From: Algoriphagus alkaliphilus | GTDB lineage: Bacteria > Bacteroidota > Bacteroidia > Cytophagales > Cyclobacteriaceae | Direction: 5' to 3' | DNA length: 64,000 nucleotides | Assembly: GCF_900103735.1 (NCBI RefSeq) | Contig: NZ_FMXE01000009.1 | Location: 124,001 to 188,000 of the forward strand | In this document: positions 1 to 8,180 of the stretch, in pieces | How the letters are laid out: every line of letters begins with the position of its first letter | Numbering within the stretch: the stretch's first letter is position 1 | The notes under the pieces: model-generated | The model's input: the letters and a program-made list of their open reading frames with translations, nothing else | Database searches by the model: none | What the model was told of the DNA's origin: nothing | Made by a program: the position numbers and the translations under genes

Positions 1-1478
1 TTATTCTGAAGCTTTTTACCCAGAATTATAAAATCATTCACCTTGCCGGTCATGGAGTATTCAGTCAGGATACGGACAAAGGGTCGGGTATGGTCATTGG
101 AAACGGAAATTTCCTAACCACGAGCGATATCGCTCAGATGAGCAAAGTTCCTGAATTTGTCTTTGTGAACTGCTGCTATCTGGGCCAAATCGACAGCAAA
201 GCCGAGGATGCCAATCAGTATAGAAACCGGCTTGCAGCCAATATTGGGACGCAACTCATTGAAATCGGAGTCAAAGCTGTGATTGTAGCAGGCTGGGCAA
301 TCGATGATTCGGCTGCGTATGATTTCTGTGAGAAATTTTACGACTGTCTGCTTTGCGGAGTCCCATTTGGTGAGGCTACCAAATCAGCAAGGAAATTGAT
401 CTTTGAACGCTATAAGGGACGGACCAATACTTGGGGGGCATATCAGTGTTATGGCGATCCATTTTACAAGTTGGATGGGCTAGGTTCTTCGCAGAGATCA
501 AGTCAGAAATTCTATCTACTAGAAGAAATAGAACTAGAGTTATACAATATGATTTATTCGCTGGAGTCCAAAAATCTAAGCAATGAACATGCACTCAAAA
601 AGCTCCAAATTCTGGAAGAGGCACTGAAGCAATCCAATCTTTCCAGTGATAAAATTTTGGAATACAAGGCCGAAGTGTATAACAAGATCGGAGATTATAG
701 CAGAGCGATTTCACTTTATGAAAAGCTGATCAGACTCGAAAAAGCGGGCTATTCATTCAGAGCAATGGAACAATATTGTAATATCACCTGCAAATATTGG
801 GTGGAGGAATTTTCCAGATTTCCGAAAAAAAGAGAAGAGGCAATCAAAGGAATCGAGCATGCTATTTTGAGGCTGAATAGTCTTTTGGCGCTAGGTGCCA
901 CAGCAGAGCGGTTCAGCCTTTTGGGCAGCGCTTATAAGCGTAAATTGATGCTTTTAAAAGCCGGAAGTAAAGAGGAATTTATCCAGACCTTAGAAAATTC
1001 TTCAAAAGCTTATTTTGAAGCAGCGAGGATTGCGGATTTTAAAACATCCTACCCTATCAATAATGGCGTACAGCTTGGGCGAATCCATCAACTCATTACA
1101 GCTAAGGAATTTGTCTTAGATGGGAAGTCCAGAGTGAATTTCGGGAAATTACTTGCTGATTTAGAAAAGCTAATCCATTCCAACCCAAAAGAAAAAAAGG
1201 ATTATTGGGATTTGGTAGCCGAAACTAATCTTTCACTTTCAAGAATAGTAATCGACAAAAAGCCAGCTAAGAAGGATTGGGAGCAATTGAAAAACTCTTA
1301 CGCCGAAGTCTGGATAAAAGCAGGAAGCACCTCTGACAAAAAGGCTGAGGAAGAGCATTTGGAAGTGTTGATAAAAGGGTTGGAATTGGGAGAATCTGAA
1401 GAAGCCAAAGTTTTGAAGGAGTCATTGAGGAGTCTAAAATTAGAGTTTTCGGAGATTAAAAACTCCGGAATATCCTGA
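1..1478 (+). CDS. CHAT-domain caspase-like protease with TPR-like tail, 5' truncated by window edge
   Basis: The product is the C-terminal part of a CHAT (caspase HetF associated with TPRs) cysteine peptidase. The frame is open from base 3 with no start codon, so the N-terminus lies outside the window. The histidine motif HLAGHG is encoded at 39-56 and the cysteine motif VFVNCC at about 159-176; by comparison with the family, the second Cys of that pair is the likely nucleophile. The CHAT fold continues to the NTWGAYQCYGDP segment (about 424-460). The remaining ~330 residues are helical, with TPR-like stretches such as GDYSRAISLYEKL. Such proteases often act as executioners in bacterial immunity or programmed cell death, and the restriction cassette follows directly, but any partner gene would be upstream and is not visible. 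The substrate is unknown. Confidence 0.85.
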   Translation, partial: ILKLFTQNYKIIHLAGHGVFSQDTDKGSGMVIGNGNFLTTSDIAQMSKVPEFVFVNCCYLGQIDSKAEDANQYRNRLAANIGTQLIEIGVKAVIVAGWAIDDSAAYDFCEKFYDCLLCGVPFGEATKSARKLIFERYKGRTNTWGAYQCYGDPFYKLDGLGSSQRSSQKFYLLEEIELELYNMIYSLESKNLSNEHALKKLQILEEALKQSNLSSDKILEYKAEVYNKIGDYSRAISLYEKLIRLEKAGYSFRAMEQYCNITCKYWVEEFSRFPKKREEAIKGIEHAILRLNSLLALGATAERFSLLGSAYKRKLMLLKAGSKEEFIQTLENSSKAYFEAARIADFKTSYPINNGVQLGRIHQLITAKEFVLDGKSRVNFGKLLADLEKLIHSNPKEKKDYWDLVAETNLSLSRIVIDKKPAKKDWEQLKNSYAEVWIKAGSTSDKKAEEEHLEVLIKGLELGESEEAKVLKESLRSLKLEFSEIKNSGIS

Positions 1479-1566
1479 ATTAGGCAACACCTAACATGAC
1501 CTGATAATCCAAAATATATTTTATCAAATATTATGGAATTTAAAGCCAATTAATCCGGTGTAATTG

Positions 1567-1587
1567 TATTTTTGACAAAATTGTCAA
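1567..1587 (+). promoter_or_regulatory. Restriction-modification promoter with overlapping controller-type operator
   Basis: A TATTTTTG -7 element lies at 1567-1574, 32 nt before the HTH gene. Overlapping its end is the inverted repeat TTGACAAAATTGTCAA (1572-1587), with 7-bp perfect arms around AA. A palindrome at the expected transcription start, just before an HTH gene leading a restriction-modification operon, is the usual arrangement for an autoregulatory C-protein site. No convincing -33 TTTG was found. Confidence 0.5.
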
Positions 1588-1605
1588 GGCGAAAATTTCA
1601 AGAAA

Positions 1606-1932
1606 ATGAGAGAAACATTTGGGGAATATATTCACAAACTTAGGTCGGACAACAACTTGACATTGACAAAGCTTGCGGCGGCTTTGGATATTGACCAGTC
1701 AACGCTTTCAAAGATAGAGAATGGGAAAAGAAATGTTCCGATGGACGTTTTACCCAAGCTTTCAAAAATCTTCAATCTTGACCTCAAGCAATTGGAACAC
1801 GAGTATTTCAGTGAGAAAATTGCTGAAATAATTTATCCGCAAGAAGAACCAAGAGAACTTTTAAAAGCGGCCGAAGAAAAGGCAAAATATATGCGAATCA
1901 AGAATCAACAACAAGGAAAAATAAACTTTTAA
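1606..1932 (+). CDS. XRE-family HTH regulator, probable restriction-modification controller protein
   Basis: This 108-aa protein has a Cro/C1-type helix-turn-helix at about residues 8-62, including the recognisable stretch LDIDQSTLSKIENGKR, followed by a charged C-terminal helix. It probably binds the operator overlapping its own promoter and times expression of the methyltransferase and nuclease downstream. The stop codon is 3 bp before the methyltransferase start, so the genes are one operon. The length is close to that of classical C proteins plus a short extension. The DNA is visibly richer in A/T than the flanking housekeeping genes, consistent with acquisition as a cassette. DNA binding is a family property; the controller role is inferred from context. 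Confidence 0.8.
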   Translation: MRETFGEYIHKLRSDNNLTLTKLAAALDIDQSTLSKIENGKRNVPMDVLPKLSKIFNLDLKQLEHEYFSEKIAEIIYPQEEPRELLKAAEEKAKYMRIKNQQQGKINF

Positions 1933-1935
1933 GCT

Positions 1936-3162
1936 ATGATAAAATATTCAAAACTTCGGGACAAGCTAAAAGTTGAAACCTTTAATGGCAATGCGGAAGA
2001 TTTAGCTTTTTTCACCCACTATCTTCACAACCATACAAACGGAGTATCAAAATCTTTTGAAAAAAGAGCAAAAGAATACTTTTCTACAATAAGCGAAGAA
2101 CTAAATATGGTGTCAGAGCCCGAATTGCAGGCAATGCTTCCCATAAAATGGGATATTCCGTTTCCGGCACCCGAAAATCCTGAGTTTACTTTTATCGACC
2201 TTTTTGCAGGAATTGGGGGTTTCAGAATCCCCTTACAAGAACTTGGCGGTAAATGTGTTTTTTCTTCTGAGTTTAATTATCACGCACAACGTGCCTATGA
2301 ATTTAATTTTGGTGAAGTGCCTTTTGGCGACATCACAAAACTTAATTTAGATATTGTTCCAAAACACGATATTCTTTGTGCAGGTTTTCCTTGCCAACCA
2401 TTTAGCATTTCAGGTAAAATGAAAGGTTTTGAAGACACAAGAGGAACGTTGATTTATCACGTTTTTGAATTAATTGAGAAACGTCAACCAAAGGTTGTTT
2501 TTCTTGAAAATGTAAAGCATTTGGTTTACCACGACAATAAAAGGACACTTTTAACCATTGTTCAGCACTTGGAAGAAATGGGGTATGTGGTCTCAAAAAA
2601 AGTCTTGAACGCATCAGACTTTGGTGTACCTCAAAATCGGGAAAGAATAATAATAATAGGCCATAAGGAGACCAAGTTTGATTTTACAAAAATCAAAAAG
2701 ATGATAAAACCAGCCCTCAAAGACTTTTTGGATAAGGAAAACGAGTTTGAGTATTTAGACGAACCCTATACAATTTTGGAAGAACAAAAGACCCAAGATT
2801 CAGGGTTGGTTTTCGCGGGATACAGAAACAAAACTATCCGAAAAGCAGGAGTAAGACCAGGAACAGAACAATTGTCAAGAGTTCATAAACAACCAAACAG
2901 AATTTACTCTACCGAAGGTGTTCATCCAGCTCTTCCTTCTCAAGAGTCATCTGGAAGATTTTGGATTTGGAATGAAGGAACTGTACGAAAACTTACAATT
3001 CAGGAATGCTATAAAATCATGGGTTTCCCGGAAAAATTTAAATTGCTTAATAACAAAGCAGAACTTTACAAACAGGTAGGCAACTCTGTTGCTGTTCCAA
3101 TGATCAAGGCTGTTGGAGAACAGATAAAAAAACAACTTTTGAAAAAAAACTGCATTTCTTGA
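1936..3162 (+). CDS. DNA (cytosine-5-)-methyltransferase, type II modification enzyme
   Basis: The enzyme transfers a methyl group from S-adenosylmethionine to C5 of cytosine in a recognition site I cannot predict. The 408-aa protein has the family motifs in order: motif I DLFAGIGGF (~88-96), motif IV GFPCQPFSISG with the catalytic Cys153, motif VI ENVKHL (~191), motif VIII QNRERI (~233), a variable target-recognition region (~245-345), and motif X VGNSVAVPM (~381). The ~85 residues before motif I are an extra N-terminal region. It follows the HTH gene by 3 bp. Its last codons cross a run of eight A residues (3142-3149), and the nuclease frame opens at exactly this point in the +1 frame. Loss of one A would fuse the two products. 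Confidence 0.93.
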   Translation: MIKYSKLRDKLKVETFNGNAEDLAFFTHYLHNHTNGVSKSFEKRAKEYFSTISEELNMVSEPELQAMLPIKWDIPFPAPENPEFTFIDLFAGIGGFRIPLQELGGKCVFSSEFNYHAQRAYEFNFGEVPFGDITKLNLDIVPKHDILCAGFPCQPFSISGKMKGFEDTRGTLIYHVFELIEKRQPKVVFLENVKHLVYHDNKRTLLTIVQHLEEMGYVVSKKVLNASDFGVPQNRERIIIIGHKETKFDFTKIKKMIKPALKDFLDKENEFEYLDEPYTILEEQKTQDSGLVFAGYRNKTIRKAGVRPGTEQLSRVHKQPNRIYSTEGVHPALPSQESSGRFWIWNEGTVRKLTIQECYKIMGFPEKFKLLNNKAELYKQVGNSVAVPMIKAVGEQIKKQLLKKNCIS

Positions 3163-3214
3163 AACCATTGATTTTATTCAGAAAGGCAAAGACATTGACA
3201 AACTTTTAAGTTTT

Positions 3215-3856
3215 TTGTTTCAAGGATTAATCATCCAAAGAAATGCACAACAAATAGACTTGGCAAAACCTTTAAACTTACCTATTGCAACAATAATTGA
3301 TTTATTGAGTAAGCATTTTGACACCAAATATTCGGCAGAAGGTGCATCAAGACTTCCAGTTTTAGCTTTGTATGCAGCTTACCAATGTTTAATCAATGAA
3401 ACAAAGAGATTTGAAGGAAAAGTATTATTGCCAATGGAAAGTCATACTTCGGCTGACAGCCGAAGCGGGCGTATTGGCGACATTGACATTGTTGATGAAA
3501 AGGAACGAGCTTTTGAAGCAGTTGAAGTGAAACACGGAATTCCAATAACGGCACAACTTGTAAAAGACGCATTTGAGAAATTTAAGACAACTCAGGTAAA
3601 TCGTTACTATGTGCTTTCAACTGCAAATATAGATGTAACTCAAGCAGAAGAAATCAACAAAGAAATAGAGAGAATAAAAAACATTCACGGTTGCCATGTT
3701 ATTGCAAACGGTTTGACAAATTCATTGAAATACTATTTAAGGCTACTTTCTGACACATCAGAGTTTATAGAAAACTATGTGAATAGTATTGAAGTTGACA
3801 CAGCATTAAAGTATGAGCACAAAAAGGAATGGAATAACATTATATCACTTTTGTGA
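3215..3856 (+). CDS. PD-(D/E)XK restriction endonuclease-like protein without a standard start
   Basis: This is probably the cognate nuclease of the preceding methyltransferase. Counting from the TTG at 3215, a PD-(D/E)XK-type core is visible as GDIDIVDE (Asp89/Asp91) followed by EAVEVKHG (Glu104-Val-Lys106). No ATG or GTG exists in frame between the upstream stop (3140-3142) and the core; the only candidate is TTG at 3215 with no ribosome-binding site. The frame is open back to 3143 and reads sensible protein (start AFLETIDFIQKGKDIDKLL), directly overlapping the methyltransferase end in the +1 frame. It may therefore be the C-terminal half of a broken, slippage-expressed or misassembled methyltransferase-nuclease fusion. 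The exact nuclease family is not recognised. Confidence 0.6.
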   Translation: MFQGLIIQRNAQQIDLAKPLNLPIATIIDLLSKHFDTKYSAEGASRLPVLALYAAYQCLINETKRFEGKVLLPMESHTSADSRSGRIGDIDIVDEKERAFEAVEVKHGIPITAQLVKDAFEKFKTTQVNRYYVLSTANIDVTQAEEINKEIERIKNIHGCHVIANGLTNSLKYYLRLLSDTSEFIENYVNSIEVDTALKYEHKKEWNNIISLL

Positions 3857-3889
3857 TGAGTATTTTTGGTTAATTCATTAAAATTATTC

Positions 3890-3932
3890 GTGTGGCAGTT
3901 ACTGATAAATTTTTCAACAGAAAAAGCCACAC
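3890..3932. repeat. Inverted repeat at the edge of the restriction cassette
   Basis: GTGTGGC at 3890-3896 and GCCACAC at 3926-3932 form 7-bp perfect arms around a 29-nt loop, between the end of the nuclease frame and the end of pfkA. It could be a weak terminator for either convergent gene or a boundary mark of the inserted cassette. There is no strong T-run. Confidence 0.3.
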
Positions 3933-3956
3933 ATCGATTTGGTGCGGGTCTTTTGG

Positions 3957-4943
3957 TTAGGTTGAAAGGATATTTGCAACTCTCAAGTCATCTTCATCGA
4001 CTTTCTTGTCATCCACGATGGCTTTGACAATCGGCGTAAATACCACTTTGTGATTAATCAGTCCTGCCATGACATCATATTTACCCTGCATCAGACCTTC
4101 TACTGCAGCTACACCAAGCTTGGAGGCAAGTAGCCTATCGAAGGAAGTTGGTGCTCCGCCACGCTGTAAGTGTCCCAGGATAGTCACCTTAATATCATAA
4201 TAGGGCAGGAATTTTTTCACTTTATCAGCGATCTCTTGCGCTGAACCACTTTTTCCACCTTCGGCTACAATTACGATGTTTGAAGTTTTCATCGCTTTGG
4301 TTCTGGATTTCAGCTTTTCTATCAGAGATTCGATTGGGGTTTTATTCTCCGGGATGAGTATGGCCGCCGCGGCACTTCCGATTCCTGCATTCACTGCTAT
4401 AAAACCGGCATCTCTACCCATTACTTCCACAAAAAACAGTCTGTCATGTGATGTAGCTGTATCGCGGATTTTGTCAATTGCCTCTATTGCCGTATTGCAT
4501 GCCGTATCGAAACCAATCGTAGAATCTGTCCCTGACAGATCATTGTCAATTGTTCCCGGAAGACCGATAGCAGGAATCCCGTATTCTTGGTAAAATAAAT
4601 GTGCTCCGGTGAGTGAACCATCTCCGCCAATGACAATCAGCGCATCGATTCCATGAGCTTTTAGATTAGTATAGGCCTTTTTTCTTCCTTCCGGAGTTCG
4701 AAATTCCTCACTTCTTGCAGATTTTAGAAATGTTCCCCCTCGCTCCAATACATGTGTAATGTTTCTGGAATCGAGCTTTTTAATGTCATTTTGGATCATT
4801 CCTTCGTAACCGCGATAGATCCCATACATGTCAAGATTGTAATAAAATCCGGCTCGGACAGCGGCACGAATTGCGGCATTCATTCCGGGTGCGTCTCCAC
4901 CTGAGGTGAGTACGCCAATTTTTTTTATGGTTTTAAGTTCCAT
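3957..4943 (-). CDS. pfkA: ATP-dependent 6-phosphofructokinase
   Basis: PfkA phosphorylates fructose-6-phosphate to fructose-1,6-bisphosphate, the committing step of glycolysis, in the cytoplasm. The 328-aa length is typical of bacterial homotetrameric PfkA. Visible motifs are SGGDAPGMN (~14-22, ATP site), GGDGS (~104-108), PGTIDND with the catalytic Asp (~129-135), the sugar-phosphate-binding MGRDAG, and LGHLQRGG near the C-terminus. The GGDGS motif is the ATP-type pattern, not the pyrophosphate-dependent GGDDS. Its ATG directly abuts the TAA of mgsA, so the two are almost certainly cotranscribed and translationally coupled. Together they set flow between normal glycolysis and the methylglyoxal bypass. 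Confidence 0.97.
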   Translation of the reverse strand: MELKTIKKIGVLTSGGDAPGMNAAIRAAVRAGFYYNLDMYGIYRGYEGMIQNDIKKLDSRNITHVLERGGTFLKSARSEEFRTPEGRKKAYTNLKAHGIDALIVIGGDGSLTGAHLFYQEYGIPAIGLPGTIDNDLSGTDSTIGFDTACNTAIEAIDKIRDTATSHDRLFFVEVMGRDAGFIAVNAGIGSAAAAILIPENKTPIESLIEKLKSRTKAMKTSNIVIVAEGGKSGSAQEIADKVKKFLPYYDIKVTILGHLQRGGAPTSFDRLLASKLGVAAVEGLMQGKYDVMAGLINHKVVFTPIVKAIVDDKKVDEDDLRVANILST

Positions 4944-5315
4944 TTAAGTGTCAGTTAGTGCTTTAAACATGAGTGCTGCAGTCGCTGGATTTGTTGCCAA
5001 TGGGATATTGTGTACATCACAAATTCGCATAAGCATTTGGACATCAGGCTCGTGAGGATGTCTGTCAAGGGGGTCTCGAAAGAAAATCACTGCAGTTAGT
5101 TTTTTTTCGGCTGCCATAGCAGCAATCTGAGCATCTCCACCCAGAGGGCCTGAGAGCAGTCGTTCTACTTCAAATCCCGCTCTTTCGATATGGGAACCGG
5201 TGGTGCCGGTAGCTACAAGATCAATGTCAACACGGTGAAGCGCGTCACGGAATCCACTTAAAAAATGAACCATGTCAGCTTTTTTGCCATCATGGGCGAT
5301 CAGGGCAATTTTCAT
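4944..5315 (-). CDS. mgsA: Methylglyoxal synthase
   Basis: MgsA converts dihydroxyacetone phosphate to methylglyoxal and phosphate, a bypass that relieves sugar-phosphate accumulation. The 123-aa protein has the family start MKIALIAHDGKK, the phosphate-binding TGTTG, the catalytic LSGPLGGDAQI segment, FFRDPL and HEPDV. I start it at the ATG at 5315; a longer frame to 5342 begins with TTG and adds residues not seen in the family. The stop is immediately followed by the pfkA start (TAA then ATG). Methylglyoxal synthase is allosterically inhibited by phosphate in characterised bacteria. Confidence 0.95.
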   Translation of the reverse strand: MKIALIAHDGKKADMVHFLSGFRDALHRVDIDLVATGTTGSHIERAGFEVERLLSGPLGGDAQIAAMAAEKKLTAVIFFRDPLDRHPHEPDVQMLMRICDVHNIPLATNPATAALMFKALTDT

Positions 5316-5477
5316 GAACTGGTGATAATAGGTTTGATCCAAAGGTAGGAAAAATTCGCATTTCCCTTCTCAGGCAAGATTTTAAAGACTCAATTATGTA
5401 AATGAGATTGTAAAATGATTGGTTCATTTTCCTACAGACTAAGCTTCCACTTCCTTAGAGAAATTCCCATTAACTGA

Positions 5478-5495
5478 TCCCAATAGCTATCGGGA
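5478..5495. repeat. Dispersed palindrome, copy 1 (imperfect)
   Basis: TCCCAATAGCTATCGGGA is a palindrome with one mismatched pair, just downstream of the oligopeptidase B gene. The same core, CCGATAGCTATCGG, is perfect at 29504-29517, so it is probably a genome-dispersed intergenic palindrome. Confidence 0.5.
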
Positions 5496-5505
5496 CCGAG
5501 ATTGC

Positions 5506-7551
5506 TTATAGTGAGGTCTTCCCCTCGAGCATGAGTAAAAATGCATATTCCAGTGCCAATTCCTTTAGTGCATTGAATCTTCCCGAAGCCCCACCATGAC
5601 CAGCCTCCATATTGGTATCCAATAGAAGTAGATTTTGATCTGTTTTCATAGCTCTCAATTTAGCCACCCACTTGGTCGGTTCCCAATATTGAACTTGCGA
5701 ATCGTGCAATCCTGAAGTGACGAGGAGGTTGGGATAGGCTTTTGCTTCCACATTGTCATAGGGAGAGTAGGAAAGCATGTAATCGTAGTATTCCTTTTCT
5801 TTGGGATTTCCCCATTCCTGAAATTCGCCCGTGGTCAATGGGATACTTTCATCCAGCATCGTGGTCACCACGTCCACAAATGGAACATTGGCAATGGCTC
5901 CATTGAAAAGGTCTGGTCTGAGATTAAGTATTGCACCGACGAGTAATCCGCCTGCACTTCCGCCCATTGCATAAAGGTGAGCAGGTGAGGTGTAGTTTTC
6001 TGTGATCAAATGTTCAGCACAGGTGATGAAATCGGTAAACGTATTCCGTTTGTTAAGCATCTTTCCCTGCTCATACCAGTGCCTCCCCAGGTCTTCACCT
6101 CCCCGGATATGTGCGATTGCAAAGACAAATCCCCGATCTAAAAGACTTAATCGGTTGCTGGAAAAATATGCGTCCATGCTGTAGCCGTAGGATCCATAGG
6201 AGTAGAGTAGAAGCGGGCTTTGGCCATTTTTTATGAAAAGTGATTTTCTGTAGACCAAAGAGATCGGAACCTGTGTCCCATCTGAGGCCTTTGCCCAAAT
6301 CCGCTCTGAGTGATAAAGATTGGGATCATGACCTCCCACTACTTCTTGCTGCTTAAGTAAAGTCTTTTCACCGGAAATCATATCGTAATCAAAAACAGAG
6401 CTTGGAGTTACCAACGAATTGTATCCGAAACGGAGAATATCCGTGTCAAATTCAGGATTGGCGCTGACCCAAGCGGTATATGTTTCATCATCAAATTTCA
6501 ATGAATAACCTTCTTTCTTCCAAGGCTTTATTTGAATCTGTGTTAAGCCATTGGTCCGTTCCTGTGTGACCAGATAGTTGGAGAATAGCTCGAAATCTTC
6601 CAAGAGCACTTCCGATCGATGGCCAATCACATCAATCCAATTTTCTTTTCCGGGTAGAGAAATCGGTGTTTTGACGAGTTTGAAATTTTGAGCATTATCA
6701 TTGGTTTTGATCCAAAAGAACTCCTCAAAATGATCGGCTGCATATTCCAAATGCGGTATCCGTGCTTGAAGAACCTGAAATTCACCTTGGGGTTGATCTG
6801 ATTTCAAGAATCTCATTTCTGAAGAAATCGTACTTTCGGAATGAATAAAGAGGTATTCTTCTGTTTTGGATTTGTGTACCATGCAGGAAAATTCCTCATC
6901 AGTTTCCTCAAAAATCAATTGATCTTCTGACGGGTTTGAACCGAGTGCATGTTTGTAAATCCGGTAGGAGCGGAGTGTTTCAGGATCTTGTTTGGAGTAA
7001 AAAAGCGTCAGATTGTCGGCTGCCCACACAAGATTTCCAGTGATTTCAGAAATGGATTCGGCTAAAATTTCACCTGTTTCCAAATTTTTATAATGAATTG
7101 TATAAATCCTTCTTCCAACCTCATCAGCTGCAAAAGCAAGCATTTTTTGATCGGGTGAAGTGGCTGTTCCACCAACTTGATAAAATGATTTTCCCTTTGC
7201 CAATTCGTTTACATCCAGGATGATTTCTTCAGGTCCTTCATGCGAACCCTTTTTTCTGCAATAGATTGGATATTCCCCCCCTTTTTCATAGCGGACATAC
7301 CAATAGTATCCAGATTTGAAGTAGGGAACAGTCTGATCATCCTCTTTGATCCTGCCTTTCATCTCTGCGAAAAGCTCCTTTTGAAATTCCTCAGTGGGCT
7401 TCATCACCTCTTTCAGAAAGGAATTTTCAGCAATGAGGTATTCAATTACTTCCGGGTTTTCACGATCATTCATCCAATAATATGGATCGATTCGCTGATG
7501 ACTATGGATTTCTAAAAGTCGGGGTTTCTTGGGAGCGATTGGGGCTTGCAT
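5506..7551 (-). CDS. ptrB: Oligopeptidase B (S9 prolyl oligopeptidase family)
   Basis: This serine peptidase cleaves short peptides, in characterised members after basic residues. The 681-aa protein has the N-terminal seven-bladed propeller region typical of S9A enzymes (about 70-400), starting with the family signature HQRIDPYYWMNDREN. The C-terminal alpha/beta hydrolase domain carries GGSAGG with the nucleophile Ser532, HDSQV with Asp617 and GHGGASGR with His652, the expected Ser-Asp-His order. There is no signal peptide, so it should be cytoplasmic. It stands alone, facing away from mscL. Dipeptidyl and prolyl peptidases of the same clan are alternatives, but the overall pattern fits oligopeptidase B best. 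Confidence 0.92.
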   Translation of the reverse strand: MQAPIAPKKPRLLEIHSHQRIDPYYWMNDRENPEVIEYLIAENSFLKEVMKPTEEFQKELFAEMKGRIKEDDQTVPYFKSGYYWYVRYEKGGEYPIYCRKKGSHEGPEEIILDVNELAKGKSFYQVGGTATSPDQKMLAFAADEVGRRIYTIHYKNLETGEILAESISEITGNLVWAADNLTLFYSKQDPETLRSYRIYKHALGSNPSEDQLIFEETDEEFSCMVHKSKTEEYLFIHSESTISSEMRFLKSDQPQGEFQVLQARIPHLEYAADHFEEFFWIKTNDNAQNFKLVKTPISLPGKENWIDVIGHRSEVLLEDFELFSNYLVTQERTNGLTQIQIKPWKKEGYSLKFDDETYTAWVSANPEFDTDILRFGYNSLVTPSSVFDYDMISGEKTLLKQQEVVGGHDPNLYHSERIWAKASDGTQVPISLVYRKSLFIKNGQSPLLLYSYGSYGYSMDAYFSSNRLSLLDRGFVFAIAHIRGGEDLGRHWYEQGKMLNKRNTFTDFITCAEHLITENYTSPAHLYAMGGSAGGLLVGAILNLRPDLFNGAIANVPFVDVVTTMLDESIPLTTGEFQEWGNPKEKEYYDYMLSYSPYDNVEAKAYPNLLVTSGLHDSQVQYWEPTKWVAKLRAMKTDQNLLLLDTNMEAGHGGASGRFNALKELALEYAFLLMLEGKTSL

Positions 7552-7719
7552 TCTCGATATTTTGTCTGCAAGGTTAATAAAAAATCAAGGACCTTGGTTC
7601 AAATTAATTTTCAATAGTGATTTTGAATTTTTTAGAACCGTATAAATTGTCTCCGGACTTTTGTTAATCAGCATAATTTTCAGAATATTAGTTTTCACAT
7701 CAACCAACCTTATGTTTTT

Positions 7720-8145
7720 ATGGGAATACTAAAAGAGTTTAAAGAATTTGCCGTAAAAGGCAATGTAATTGATCTGGCTGTGGCTGTGATCATCGGTGGA
7801 GCTTTCGGAAAGATTGTCTCTTCATTGGTCAACGATATCGTCATGCCACCTATCGGCCTATTGATCGGAGGCGTTGACTTTAAGGATTTGAATATCATTT
7901 TGAAAGATGCGACGACAGATGCCGCTGGTGAAGCGGTAGCAGCAGTTACCTTGAATTATGGTATGTTTATCCAGAATGTGATTGATTTCGCCATAATCGC
8001 TTTTGTAATCTTCCTTGCGATCAAAGGAATAAATAACCTAAGCAAGAAAAAAGAAGAGGCACCTGCACCGCCGCCACAGCCACCTGCTCCTACAGCTTCA
8101 GAGAAGCTTTTGGAAGAAATCAGAGATTTACTGAAAAAGCAATAA
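7720..8145 (+). CDS. mscL: Large-conductance mechanosensitive channel MscL
   Basis: MscL is a homopentameric inner-membrane channel that opens under membrane tension and releases solutes on hypo-osmotic shock. The 141-aa protein has the amphipathic N-terminus [21 protein letters not shown]1 with the gating region [20 protein letters not shown], a periplasmic loop, TM2 (~85-110) and a cytoplasmic helical bundle ending [12 protein letters not shown] proline-rich linker ([11 protein letters not shown]) precedes the C-terminal helix. It is a single gene ending in a strong hairpin shared with the convergent neighbour. Confidence 0.97.
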   Translation: MGILKEFKEFAVKGNVIDLAVAVIIGGAFGKIVSSLVNDIVMPPIGLLIGGVDFKDLNIILKDATTDAAGEAVAAVTLNYGMFIQNVIDFAIIAFVIFLAIKGINNLSKKKEEAPAPPPQPPAPTASEKLLEEIRDLLKKQ

Positions 8146-8180
8146 AATACGGCCCTGAATTCACTTCAGGGCCGTATTTT
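8144..8180. terminator. Bidirectional intrinsic terminator of mscL and the convergent Spy-like gene
   Basis: The arms at 8144-8159 and 8165-8180 are perfectly complementary over 16 bp (core CGGCCCTGAA / TTCAGGGCCG) around a 5-nt loop TTCAC. The outer pairs are A/T rich, giving a T-run on each strand. The left arm overlaps the mscL stop codon and the right arm ends at the stop of the minus-strand gene. Confidence 0.93.

Noticed and set aside
3144-3209. A AAA AAC slippery heptamer at 3144-3150 in the methyltransferase end (possible -1 frameshift)
   Set aside because: The -1 frame stops at 3207-3209 after 19 codons and does not enter the nuclease frame, which is the +1 frame.
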